In this document: positions 45,596 through 53,021 of the stretch, piece after piece
Layout of the letters: each line of letters opens with the position of its first letter
How positions within the stretch are numbered: the first letter of the stretch is position 1
Source of the DNA: Prochlorococcus sp. AG-424-E18
GTDB taxonomy: Bacteria > Cyanobacteriota > Cyanobacteriia > PCC-6307 > Cyanobiaceae
DNA: 56,383 nucleotides
Assembly: GCA_003210155.1 (NCBI GenBank)
Contig: QCNC01000008.1
Span: forward strand, 1-56,383
Direction of reading: 5' to 3'
The notes under the pieces: generated by a model
What the model was told of the DNA's origin: nothing
Databases searched by the model: none
Seen by the model: the letters and a program-made list of their open reading frames with translations, nothing else
Translations under genes and position numbers: made by a program

Positions 45596-45650
45596 AAGAA
45601 CTTTAACCTTAGCTAACCCTCTCTTCAATTGATCGAGTGGGGTTTTTTTT
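45596..45650 (+). ncRNA. Candidate small RNA of about 55 bases
   Basis: A TATTAT -10 (45584-45589) is followed by about 20 unpaired bases and then a terminator hairpin AACCCTCTC / GAGTGGGGTT (45615-45623, 45635-45644, one bulge) with eight Ts ending at 45650. No ORF fits. This has the same size and plan as Yfr1 but a different sequence. An alternative reading is a read-through terminator for an unseen upstream transcript. Confidence 0.45.
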
Positions 45651-45684
45651 ATGGTGTAATATACTCCTAGCATTTACTATTAAT

Positions 45685-46059
45685 TTGGAAGATTCAAAAC
45701 TTAATCCTGAGGAAAATAATTCAATCGAATCGTCCCCAAATTTGAATGAAGACAATAAAGATCTATATGAGGGGAATAAAAAAGAAGAAAATGTTAAGGC
45801 ATTTACAGAATTTCTAGAGAAAGCAAGTAATCAAGATTCTTCAGAAGAAAAAATAAAACTTGATTCTGAGCAACCAAAAATAAAAATTGACAAATCACTT
45901 TTTAAAAGATTTCTTAATAATGGATTTGATGGAATTTCAACTAATCCAAACTATAAAATGTTGGCATTATTAATAGTCCTTTTAATTAATCTGTCTCTAT
46001 TTTTTGTAATTGGCAATATGGGTAAAGCGTTTTTAAGAAATGCAGGAATTATGGGTTAA
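45685..46059 (+). CDS. Acidic protein with C-terminal membrane helix
   Basis: The frame is open from a GTG inside the terminator at 45637, but the TTG at 45685 (124 codons) is the more likely start. The first 90 residues are acidic and low-complexity (SSPNLNEDNKDLYEG), and one membrane helix lies near the C-terminus (LALLIVLLINLSLFFVI). No homologue was recognised. The next plus-strand small gene has a similar layout. Confidence 0.5.
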   Translation: MEDSKLNPEENNSIESSPNLNEDNKDLYEGNKKEENVKAFTEFLEKASNQDSSEEKIKLDSEQPKIKIDKSLFKRFLNNGFDGISTNPNYKMLALLIVLLINLSLFFVIGNMGKAFLRNAGIMG

Positions 46060-46155
46060 AAATTATTTATTTATTTTTGGATATTCATCTTTACAATTTT
46101 GATTCTTCAAATGAAACTGTGATATTTTCTTGTCAAATTAATATTTAAAAAAAAT

Positions 46156-46317
46156 TTGGATTCTAAAGAGCCAGAAAATCCAGTAGTTTATCTTTCTAAT
46201 TTAGTCAAGAAATTAGATGTAAAAAACAGAAATGGTTTAGTAGCCTTAGCAATAGTAAACATTTTAGTGATTCTTTTATTTAAATTTTATTTGAAAGGAT
46301 CTGGATTATTATCTTGA
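46156..46317 (+). CDS. Small membrane protein, 53 codons, TTG start
   Basis: The most likely start is TTG at 46156, as no ATG is in frame. The peptide opens MDSKEPENPVVYLSNLVK and has a C-terminal helix (LVALAIVNILVILLFKF). Together with the previous gene it forms a tandem pair of TTG-started, C-terminally anchored proteins. The function is unknown. Confidence 0.45.
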   Translation: MDSKEPENPVVYLSNLVKKLDVKNRNGLVALAIVNILVILLFKFYLKGSGLLS

Positions 46318-46334
46318 ATTAACTACTGGTAGTA

Positions 46335-46649
46335 TTATTCAGCATTCTCAAATTGTTTTGCTAATCTAAATGCCTTCTTAATTATTAGAAAGCCACCATA
46401 TGCTCCAGCCAGTAAAGGTAATACTATTAAAGGGTTAGGGGAATAATTTGAATAATTTTTCACACCCTCAACATATTCATAACCTGAACATTTAAGAAAG
46501 ATAAAGCTAAAAAATGTGATACTCCAACCAATGATTGATAAAAAGCCACCTTTTTTATCACCTTCGTAGAATCTGTCTAAACCTAAGCCCCAACCTCCTA
46601 TTAGGAATATTCCTCTAACAACAGAATTTTTTTCTTGATTTCTAAGCAT
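46335..46649 (-). CDS. TM2-domain protein
   Basis: A 104-residue protein. The signature GGWGLGLDRFYEGDKKGG (residues 18-35), followed by hydrophobic segments, is the TM2 domain, found in many bacteria. A third hydrophobic stretch lies near 74-90. Function unknown; TM2 proteins are small two-helix modules. It is convergent with the 53-codon gene. Confidence 0.8.
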   Translation of the reverse strand: MLRNQEKNSVVRGIFLIGGWGLGLDRFYEGDKKGGFLSIIGWSITFFSFIFLKCSGYEYVEGVKNYSNYSPNPLIVLPLLAGAYGGFLIIKKAFRLAKQFENAE

Positions 46650-46776
46650 AATAAAAAATGTTCATTATGAACATAACCTATTTATATTTAAGATGTGAGA
46701 TGTTTTTATTAATTAATCTTTAAAATAAATTTTTAATGGTTCCTATAAATTACAAAATTATTATTCAGTGTTTCAA

Positions 46777-47547
46777 TTAATCATTAGATATTGTATTTGA
46801 ATTCAACAAGGAAATTGAAGGCCTTATATAAATAAAAATAGACCCATACATATCCTGCATAATTCTCATTTCGTCGTCTAAGTATATAATTGAAACCTGG
46901 CAATTTGGCGATTCTTTATTCCAAGGTAACTTATTCCATACCTCTTTAACTGGATACCATCTATCCATAAGTAATTCACTAAATAATGGAATCTTATTAA
47001 GTCCATCAACTTTGGAAACTTTTGTCTTTTGTAAGTTCATATCAAGTAAATTATTTCTTAAAACTAAATCACTTGCTAGGGTTATTACTCTTCCACCAAA
47101 AGTAGGCAATAGTTTGAACCAACCTAGGATAGGAATCGTTGTAAGCCCAAATATTGTAGTGTCAAAAGTAGATATAAATTCTTTCTTTTCAAAATCAATC
47201 TTTTGAGCAATTCTCCCAATAGTTGATATGCCAAAGGATCCTACTTGCAATTGATGTAATTTAAAAAAAAGATTACTTTTAAATTCATCATTTAATGCCT
47301 TTTCAATAGCAAGGAAGAAAGGAGAACTTCGAAATAATTCAACATTAGAAAAAATCAATTCCCATTCTCCAGAAATTAATTTTTCTGATATTTCAAAACT
47401 AAAGTCTTTAAGAGCATCAATCAATTCATCCATTTCATTAGCTTTTTCTTTATACATAGGAGAAATTAATTTATTTAATCTTTGCCCTCTATCTGTAACA
47501 GCAGCTATTTTATATATATTTGACTTTATTTCTCCAATTTCTTTCAT
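46777..47547 (-). CDS. PAP/fibrillin family protein
   Basis: A 256-residue plastoglobulin-like protein. LISGEWELIFSNVELFRSSPFFL (seen as SGEWELIFSN), the QVGSFGISTIGR stretch and the C-terminal DDEMRIMQDMYGSIFIYIRP (in part) are the family pattern. Cyanobacterial members associate with thylakoids and photoprotection; here this is inferred. A second member lies at 49977. Confidence 0.8.
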   Translation of the reverse strand: MKEIGEIKSNIYKIAAVTDRGQRLNKLISPMYKEKANEMDELIDALKDFSFEISEKLISGEWELIFSNVELFRSSPFFLAIEKALNDEFKSNLFFKLHQLQVGSFGISTIGRIAQKIDFEKKEFISTFDTTIFGLTTIPILGWFKLLPTFGGRVITLASDLVLRNNLLDMNLQKTKVSKVDGLNKIPLFSELLMDRWYPVKEVWNKLPWNKESPNCQVSIIYLDDEMRIMQDMYGSIFIYIRPSISLLNSNTISND

Positions 47548-47632
47548 AACTCCAATACAAGAAATACTAATTAATCTTAGGAATTTAATTTGATGTTGAT
47601 GGCAATTTTAATAATGCTGGTAATAAAACCAA

Positions 47633-47815
47633 TTAATATTCTCCCCACCTTTTACCAATATCAAAACCCCATTCAGTGGTTAATTTAATTACTTCATCAT
47701 GATTCTTGCATTTTGAAAGGGATAACTTTTTACTAGGATTATTTTTTATTAGCTCAGCAATTTGATTAAGTTGCTTTATTTTTTTTAGAAAATTACTTAG
47801 ATCTTTATCTGACAT
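47633..47815 (-). CDS. Nif11-like domain protein
   Basis: A 60-residue protein whose opening (MSDKDLSNFLKKIKQ) and the HDEVIKLTTEWGFDI segment follow the Nif11 domain pattern. Nif11-like domains are best known as leader regions of prochlorosin-type peptides. This one lacks a Cys-rich core after the domain and ends at WGEY, so it is an orphan domain. A 35-codon membrane gene starts just upstream and its stop is 4 bases ahead. Confidence 0.65.
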   Translation of the reverse strand: MSDKDLSNFLKKIKQLNQIAELIKNNPSKKLSLSKCKNHDEVIKLTTEWGFDIGKRWGEY

Positions 47816-47819
47816 TTAT

Positions 47820-47927
47820 CTAGGAAGTAAATTTTTGATCATAAGTAAATATGTAATAAAGAACCCAGGCAACACCAATAATAAGAATTGCAATCATTAT
47901 ATTTACTGACCAAACTACTTCTATCAT
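47820..47927 (-). CDS. Tiny membrane protein, 35 codons
   Basis: ATG at 47927, TAG at 47820. One hydrophobic helix (MIAILIIGVAWVLYYIF) spans most of the peptide, with a polar tail YDQKFTS. It precedes the Nif11-like gene by 4 bases, so the two are probably one transcript. The role is unknown. Confidence 0.5.
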   Translation of the reverse strand: MIEVVWSVNIMIAILIIGVAWVLYYIFTYDQKFTS

Positions 47928-48052
47928 GTAATTTTTTTATATATTTTTAATATATCCAAAATTGAAATTAAATTAACCGTTAATAATTTAAATCAAGAAC
48001 AATACACTACTTTTTCTAAGTGTATAAAATAGTCTTAAATAGTTTAAAAATT

Positions 48053-48232
48053 ATGGGAGAAGCTAAGAGAAGGGAAGAGTTAGGCTTACCACCTAGAGAA
48101 AAGAAAAAGGAAAAACAAACATCGAAAAATCAACTAAACAAAATTTTAAATAAATATCCTTATTTACCTTTCATTTTAGGATTTTCATTACTAGCAATAT
48201 TAATTATCGATTTATTTAATTACTACAAATAG
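48053..48232 (+). CDS. DUF2839 family small protein
   Basis: The reading frame begins at 48020 but the first in-family ATG is 48053, giving MGEAKRREELGLPPR, a recognisable cyanobacterial family start. The 59-residue protein has a basic N-terminal half and a C-terminal membrane helix (FILGFSLLAILIIDLF). The function is unknown. Confidence 0.7.
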   Translation: MGEAKRREELGLPPREKKKEKQTSKNQLNKILNKYPYLPFILGFSLLAILIIDLFNYYK

Positions 48233-48317
48233 ATATTTAAAGAGGGGATACTTTTAGAAGAAGAGAAGATTATCTTCGCAATTGTAAAATTATTTTTCCA
48301 TAATAAAAATAAAACTC

Positions 48318-48503
48318 ATGAAATCGATTAACACTTCATGCGCCTTAATTATAGGGGTACTAACTTTGTTTTCAATATCTAATGCGAATGCAGGTGGTTG
48401 CAGTTCTCATACTGAGAAGAAGGCAGAAATTGAATGCTTGTCTGATGATAAAAAATGTATAGAAGCGAAAGAAAAAGAATCACTTTACAAAGTTGAGGCC
48501 TAA
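48318..48503 (+). CDS. Small secreted Cys-containing protein
   Basis: A 61-residue protein with a signal peptide (CALIIGVLTLFSISNANA), so the mature protein begins GGCSSHTEK. It carries two more Cys in ECLSDDKKC. The composition (GGC, His, paired Cys) recalls the gene at 34438. The next gene begins directly after its stop. A 13-base palindrome GAAGATTATCTTC (48265-48277) lies upstream. Confidence 0.55.
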   Translation: MKSINTSCALIIGVLTLFSISNANAGGCSSHTEKKAEIECLSDDKKCIEAKEKESLYKVEA

Positions 48504-48806
48504 ATGTTTGATAATCTTGGAACTGCTCTAGTACAGGCATTAGGCTTCTTTGCTGTTTTTGGTTTTTTTGTATATCAAACTTTATTTGCAGATAGCAAAC
48601 CCAAAAATTCAAAATCAAACCCTAAAAAAACAAAGATTTCCGCCAAAAAAGAATCAATTAAAAAAGAACCTAAAAAAGGCTTATTTAACAGAAAACCTAA
48701 ACCTGTTGAAGAGAATTTAACAGTCCAAAAAAAGGGATTATTTGGGAGAAAAAAAGAAGTAATTAAAGAAGAGATTAAACCAAAGAAAAAAGGATGGTTT
48801 AAATAG
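48504..48806 (+). CDS. Membrane-anchored Lys-rich repeat protein
   Basis: A 100-residue protein; ATG follows the stop of the previous gene with no gap. Residues about 8-28 form a membrane helix (LVQALGFFAVFGFFVYQTLF). The rest is very basic and contains three similar motifs, KKGLFNRK, KKGLFGRK and KKGWFK, spaced by acidic linkers. The repeated amphipathic ends look like membrane- or RNA-interacting patches. No known family. Confidence 0.6.
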   Translation: MFDNLGTALVQALGFFAVFGFFVYQTLFADSKPKNSKSNPKKTKISAKKESIKKEPKKGLFNRKPKPVEENLTVQKKGLFGRKKEVIKEEIKPKKKGWFK

Positions 48807-48891
48807 GTAAAGGTACTTAAACTCTTTTTTGATATCTTTTATACAAAAACTTTTTTTAGTAACTTTATAATTTACATAGTATAAAACCCAA

Positions 48892-49026
48892 ATGAACCAC
48901 AGAGAAATCACAAAAAAATATAGCGAGTTACTTAATAAGGCTGAGTTTGCTACTGGCCGTAAGGAAGTTGTAGGTCTTTTAAAAAAAGCTGCCAAATTGA
49001 AATCTCAGATTGAAATCAATTATTAG
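48892..49026 (+). CDS. Small helical protein, 44 codons
   Basis: ATG at 48892, TAG at 49024. The peptide opens MNHREITKKYSELLNKA and is predicted all-helical, basic and soluble. It is well separated from neighbours. Unknown function. Confidence 0.6.
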   Translation: MNHREITKKYSELLNKAEFATGRKEVVGLLKKAAKLKSQIEINY

Positions 49027-49111
49027 ATTTTAAAATTAGTTTAATTCTAAATGTAAAAAATTTTTTTAAATAATTTTTTACATGAGATAATCTGCATAGA
49101 TTATTTTTCTT

Positions 49112-49291
49112 ATGAATAAAAAAGGTTACACAACCGAAAGCGGTGGTAGACAAAATGGTTTTGCAATTGAACCAGAAATTAATCCCATATCAGAAGGCGA
49201 ATCAAAGAAATCCATATTTTTATTTATTGGAATATTATTACCTTTTCTAATAGGGGGTTTTTATTATTTAAGGACTCTGAATATATTCTGA
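49112..49291 (+). CDS. Psb34/Ssl1498-like light-harvesting-like protein
   Basis: ATG at 49112, TGA at 49289 (59 residues). The N-terminal TESGGRQNGFAIEPEI resembles the N-terminus shared by Psb34 (Ssl1498) and some high-light-inducible proteins, which bind photosystem II assembly intermediates. A single hydrophobic helix (SIFLFIGILLPFLIGGFYY) follows. It lacks the chlorophyll-binding ExxxxR motif of HLIPs. The assignment rests on this motif alone. Confidence 0.55.
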   Translation: MNKKGYTTESGGRQNGFAIEPEINPISEGESKKSIFLFIGILLPFLIGGFYYLRTLNIF

Positions 49292-49295
49292 TACT

Positions 49296-49475
49296 TTATA
49301 AGCCATTTTTAGCAATATACTCTTCTGAGCTTACTATATCTTGCATTAAGCTCTCTGATGAAGGATTAAATCCATTTTGCTCTAAAAAAGATTTAACCTT
49401 TTCAAATTTTTGCTGAATTTTTTTTGTATATGGAGTTGTCATCAAATAATCATCTTTTTCTGTTGAATAGTTCAT
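49296..49475 (-). CDS. Small soluble protein, 59 codons
   Basis: ATG at 49475, TAA at 49296. The sequence is helical, with no signal or membrane segment. It opens MNYSTEKDDYLMTTPYT, and the C-terminus contains FNPSSESLMQDIVSSEEY. It is convergent with the Psb34-like gene (4 bases). No family was recognised. Confidence 0.6.
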   Translation of the reverse strand: MNYSTEKDDYLMTTPYTKKIQQKFEKVKSFLEQNGFNPSSESLMQDIVSSEEYIAKNGL

Positions 49476-49612
49476 TTGATTAACGGATTACTTTTACAAT
49501 TAAATTTTGCAAAATATGCTATTGCTAGTGAAGTTATAAATATTACATAAATAATTTAATAGTAATAAATACTTATAAGTTGTTTGTTTGAGCTCTATAT
49601 TGGTTGATTTTT

Positions 49613-49897
49613 CTAAAGAGTACTTATAGTTACTAGTTCCATTAAATCTCTGGACTGTAGATATTTTTGAAATACTTCAGAATAAAATGCTTTTTTAGCA
49701 GCAAATTTTGATTCGAATTCAATTACTAATCCAAGCTGTCCTCCATCCCATTCATTTGAGGTTGATTCTTGTATTAAATCTCTTTTTACTATTACTCCTC
49801 CCACAGATTTAATCCAAGGCAATACTGTCCTTATATATTCCAGAAATAAATCAGCATTTGGAATTGAAATTTTCTTTAGCCAATAGCTCTTTGTCAT
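49613..49897 (-). CDS. DUF1330 family protein
   Basis: A 94-residue protein (ATG at 49897; an in-frame TTG one codon upstream is ignored). It is a small ferredoxin-like alpha/beta barrel: LFLEYIRTVLPWIKSVGG and AKKAFYSEVFQKYL fit the DUF1330 pattern. Members form dimers of unknown catalytic role. Confidence 0.75.
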   Translation of the reverse strand: MTKSYWLKKISIPNADLFLEYIRTVLPWIKSVGGVIVKRDLIQESTSNEWDGGQLGLVIEFESKFAAKKAFYSEVFQKYLQSRDLMELVTISTL

Positions 49898-49976
49898 CAA
49901 ATCAACATATTCTGGGTAGAATATAGCACATGGAGGTAAGTATTTATCCTTAGCTATATACTCCAGCGTTTATTAA

Positions 49977-50519
49977 ATGGAAACCGAAAATGATTTATTA
50001 AATTTACTTCTTAAATTTCCATATTCGGAGAGTATACGTACTATTGCCGAACAACTTGAAATTGATCATAATTTTTCCTACACCAAAGATGGAAATGATT
50101 TGCAGGGTGTTTGGGAGCTTAGGTGGAGTAGTTCTAATAGTCCCTTTTTAAAATATTCTCCTTTTATTGATAACCTTCAAATACTTGATCCCTTAAATTT
50201 AAATGGTCTCAATTTACTTAAACCTAGAGGAATAAAATCAATTATTGGTACTGGCATTTTAATAAGACTTAATTACATAAATGAAAAAAAAATTGGAGTC
50301 AAATTTACACATGCTGGTGTTATTGGTCCTAAATTTGGAAGAAAAAATATAAATGCTATGAAAGAAATAAATAATGAACAATTAGGGTGGTTAGAGATAA
50401 CTTATTTAAGCAATAAGCTTAGAATCTGTAGAGGTGATAAAGGAACTTTATTTGTTTTAAGAAAAATAAATTCACCGACTTTATTCAAGAATTTCAAGGA
50501 ATTTATTAAAATCTATTAA
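49977..50519 (+). CDS. PAP/fibrillin-like protein
   Basis: A 180-residue protein. LQGVWELRWSSSNSPFLKYSPF (seen as GVWELRWSSS), the LNYINEKKIGVKFTHAG segment and the final GDKGTLFVLRK are typical of the PAP/fibrillin family. It is shorter than the one at 46777. A plastoglobulin-like role at thylakoid membranes is inferred. It is divergent from the DUF1330 gene, 79 bases between starts. Confidence 0.75.
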   Translation: METENDLLNLLLKFPYSESIRTIAEQLEIDHNFSYTKDGNDLQGVWELRWSSSNSPFLKYSPFIDNLQILDPLNLNGLNLLKPRGIKSIIGTGILIRLNYINEKKIGVKFTHAGVIGPKFGRKNINAMKEINNEQLGWLEITYLSNKLRICRGDKGTLFVLRKINSPTLFKNFKEFIKIY

Positions 50520-50528
50520 AAATAGAAA

Positions 50529-50822
50529 TCAATTCTTTATCCAAATAGACTTTAATACGAAATAAATTGGTAAATATTTAAATGATTCTTTAGGTATTTC
50601 ATAACTTAAGAATTTCAGTGCTTCCTCTAGCCAGTAACCAATATCAAATCCTAAAAGAATTTTTTCTACAACAAACCAAAATTCTTTATCAAATATAATT
50701 CTGAAGTTTAAGTAAACATATTCCCAATGAAATGTATTCCAATATTGGGTTAAGGATGAGGATAAAATAAGCCATAATGATATAAATAGAAAACTTATAA
50801 GAAATTTATAAAATTTTTTCAT
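50529..50822 (-). CDS. Small membrane-associated protein, unknown
   Basis: A 97-residue protein with an N-terminal helix (FLISFLFISLWLILSSS) and aromatic-rich segments (WNTFHWEYVYLNFRII). Its ATG overlaps the stop of a 23-codon upstream ORF in an ATGA, suggesting coupling. No family was recognised. It is convergent with the PAP/fibrillin-like gene. Confidence 0.5.
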   Translation of the reverse strand: MKKFYKFLISFLFISLWLILSSSLTQYWNTFHWEYVYLNFRIIFDKEFWFVVEKILLGFDIGYWLEEALKFLSYEIPKESFKYLPIYFVLKSIWIKN

Positions 50823-50890
50823 ATACCAGCAACTGCCATATTTAATTTCAAATATCCCTTATTATTATTTGGATCAAATTTTATTTCCAT
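50819..50890 (-). CDS. Candidate 23-codon ORF coupled to the following gene
   Basis: ATG at 50890, TGA at 50819-50821, overlapping the next start as ATGA. The peptide opens MEIKFDPNNNKGYLK and ends MAVAGI. Such overlap is common in real operons, but at 23 codons chance is possible. No homologue is known to me. Confidence 0.35.
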   Translation of the reverse strand: MEIKFDPNNNKGYLKLNMAVAGI

Positions 50891-50953
50891 TAAATATATT
50901 CAAAAAGATATAAAAATATTGAGAAAATAGTGAATTTTCGTGGCATTAATAAT

Positions 50954-51079
50954 CTATTCTTCTTTTTTTAGATTCTGTGCCTTTAGATTTTTATTCTTAA
51001 GAAAAAATCCTAAAAACAGAAAAGCAGAATATATTAGTAAGCTTATGCCAAAAATTAAAACTATCTTTGAAATATCCAC
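50954..51079 (-). CDS. Candidate small membrane protein, 41 codons
   Basis: The GTG start at 51079 is the only reasonable one; TAG is at 50954. One helix (IVLIFGISLLIYSAFLFLGFF) and a basic tail (KNKNLKAQNLKKEE). No Shine-Dalgarno is seen, so the call is tentative. Confidence 0.4.
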   Translation of the reverse strand: MDISKIVLIFGISLLIYSAFLFLGFFLKNKNLKAQNLKKEE

Positions 51080-51197
51080 AAATGATTTTTTTTTATAAAC
51101 TACAGCATTTTTTGCAAAGTTTTATCTATGGTAATGATTTTTCATTTATCACGATAACGAGCTTCAATTATTAAGCTAATAATATTATTTAAATTAT

Positions 51198-51602
51198 ATG
51201 CAAGTAGCTTTTGCCTGGAGCCTTTGTCTATCAGTTGGTATTGTTTTATTATCAATTATTCCATTAACTATAGGGAGAGTTAAAGCGGGATATTCTGTTG
51301 AAAATATGTCCGCTCCAAGGGCTTTATTCGATGAATTACCTTCTTTTGGAAAAAGAGCAGTTTGGTGTCATCAAAATTGTTGGGAAAGTATTTCCCTACA
51401 TGCACCCGCATGTCTTCTTTGTTTGATTAGTTTAACTGACTCTAATATTGCAATAATTGCAGCATTGATTCATCCTATTTTTCGCTTTTTATATATTGGT
51501 GCATACATATTTAATATCCCCACTGCTAGAGGTTTAATGTGGGCCTCAGGAATTTTTACAACACTTTTGCTTTACAAAGAGGGCTTAACTCAATTGATAT
51601 AA
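51198..51602 (+). CDS. MAPEG family membrane protein
   Basis: A 134-residue integral membrane protein with four helices. The RAVWCHQNCWESISLHAPACLL stretch (in part) and the HPIFRFLYIGAYIFNIP segment fit the MAPEG superfamily (glutathione S-transferase-like and eicosanoid proteins). The conserved Arg/Tyr segment FRFLYIGAY is present. The substrate is unknown. Confidence 0.8.
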   Translation: MQVAFAWSLCLSVGIVLLSIIPLTIGRVKAGYSVENMSAPRALFDELPSFGKRAVWCHQNCWESISLHAPACLLCLISLTDSNIAIIAALIHPIFRFLYIGAYIFNIPTARGLMWASGIFTTLLLYKEGLTQLI

Positions 51603-51607
51603 ACTTT

Positions 51608-52477
51608 TTAAACAATAAACTTTTCTAAATCTTTTAATTGATATTCATTGATTAGTTCAACTTTATTTGATTTTGCTAGTTGATGAGCAGACTTTGTAAA
51701 GCCAGATTTTGAGACTATTATTGCATGTGTACCTTTCCAAAATAATTTACCAGCTGAAATTTCCTGAACTGCTTTATTTCCAATGGCTTTTTCATGATCT
51801 TTGCATTGTATACATATTCTCAAATCATTTATTGATGCAATTAAGTCAACCCCTTGATCTCCTGTAATAGGGGTTTCTTTTACTTCCCAGCCATTTTGTT
51901 TGAGAATTTCCATACAATGATTTTCAAATCTAATACCTTTTTTGTAGCTTCCCTTTTTTTTACTTGAGTAGTTTTTTTCTATGAGGTTTAAGCATGATTT
52001 CTCAATTTGACTTGCTATGAAAACAAACCAATCTTCAGTCTCGAGCTTTCTAATAGATCCAATTATCTCATCATCAATAGTAGGATTTTCATTACAATAG
52101 GATCTCCACTTTTCGAAAAATAATTCCGTACTTCCAAATTCTTTTAAAATTACTTTTTCATAGAAGTATGGTATTCCCTCTTTAAATCGCTTAGATCCAT
52201 TAAATATATTTTTCTCAATGGTTTTTTCATCAAGAGGTGGATTGCCAATCCATTTTTTATAATCCTCGTTACCGTAAGCATCTGTCTCCCTTAATCTGAT
52301 CCTCTCCTCTAACAAATTGTATTTGTTCTCGTCAATTAATTTATTAATTGATTGAATAAAGAAATTGGAATTTAAGGCATTCTTTAATTTTAACTTTTTC
52401 TTCTTAATTTGATAATTTCTTACAATTATAAAAATTAAAAAAATGGTAAAAATAATTAAAATAAAAAAAATTTTCAT
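51608..52477 (-). CDS. Membrane-anchored Mrr-like restriction endonuclease-fold protein
   Basis: A 289-residue protein: N-terminal membrane helix (IFFILIIFTIFLIFIIV), a middle helical region and a C-terminal Mrr-type PD-(D/E)XK nuclease domain. Catalytic positions: Glu185 (RFENHC), Asp211 (GDQGVDLIA), Gln224-x-Lys226 (IQCK) and Gln238. Related proteins cleave modified DNA; being anchored in the membrane is unusual. It is convergent with the MAPEG gene. Confidence 0.8.
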   Translation of the reverse strand: MKIFFILIIFTIFLIFIIVRNYQIKKKKLKLKNALNSNFFIQSINKLIDENKYNLLEERIRLRETDAYGNEDYKKWIGNPPLDEKTIEKNIFNGSKRFKEGIPYFYEKVILKEFGSTELFFEKWRSYCNENPTIDDEIIGSIRKLETEDWFVFIASQIEKSCLNLIEKNYSSKKKGSYKKGIRFENHCMEILKQNGWEVKETPITGDQGVDLIASINDLRICIQCKDHEKAIGNKAVQEISAGKLFWKGTHAIIVSKSGFTKSAHQLAKSNKVELINEYQLKDLEKFIV

Positions 52478-52497
52478 TAAAGATTTTTATTTTCTAT

Positions 52498-52749
52498 CTA
52501 AAAAGTTTTTGTTTTTCTAATAACAAAATTATTTTTTGTTATTACTGAAGATTCATTTACTTCAAACCCATTAATTGCTGATATTTCTCCTTTTATGCCT
52601 TCTAATGTTAATTGCTCGATAATGCCTTTTATTACTTCATCCTCGACCAATTTTCTATCAATTCTTTCGGGTGTAATATCTGTAAGCCATTTTGAGGTCT
52701 TTTTTTTTACAACCTCTGTAGGGTTAGTTATTTTTAAGTAGATAGCCAT
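52498..52749 (-). CDS. Small soluble protein, unknown
   Basis: An 83-residue protein: MAIYLKITNPTEVVKKKTS followed by a helical ITPERIDRKLVEDEVIKGI segment and a beta-rich C-terminus. There is no signal. It sits 20 bases upstream of the Mrr-like gene on the same strand. No family was recognised. Confidence 0.5.
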   Translation of the reverse strand: MAIYLKITNPTEVVKKKTSKWLTDITPERIDRKLVEDEVIKGIIEQLTLEGIKGEISAINGFEVNESSVITKNNFVIRKTKTF

Positions 52750-52789
52750 TTTTTAAGTCATTCAGTTGAATTATAAGCATTAAATCTTC

Positions 52790-52987
52790 TTAACTTTTAT
52801 TATTGTCATTACTTTCCCACTCAAGAAATTGAAAAACAAAAATTGCAAAGATAGAGAAAAATACTATAAATAACCCTAACCATCCTATAAATTTGTGCTC
52901 TGTAAAAAGATTAGTGAGCATTGATTTTTCTTGATATCTTGATTCCATTTCATATTGATAAGAATCAATAACTTGAAATATATTCAT
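52790..52987 (-). CDS. Small membrane protein, unknown
   Basis: The best start is ATG at 52987 (65 codons). An ATG at 53029 would overlap the thioesterase gene by 8 bases. It has one C-terminal helix (FIGWLGLFIVFFSIFAIFVF). An amphipathic N-terminal half precedes it. The family is unknown. Confidence 0.5.
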   Translation of the reverse strand: MNIFQVIDSYQYEMESRYQEKSMLTNLFTEHKFIGWLGLFIVFFSIFAIFVFQFLEWESNDNNKS

Positions 52988-53021
52988 AACTAATAAATCG
53001 TTGAATTGGCGGATAATAATT

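Noticed and set aside
48265..48277. GAAGATTATCTTC palindrome upstream of the 48318 gene
   Set aside because: It may be an operator but matches no known box and could be chance in AT-rich DNA; mentioned only in the gene entry.
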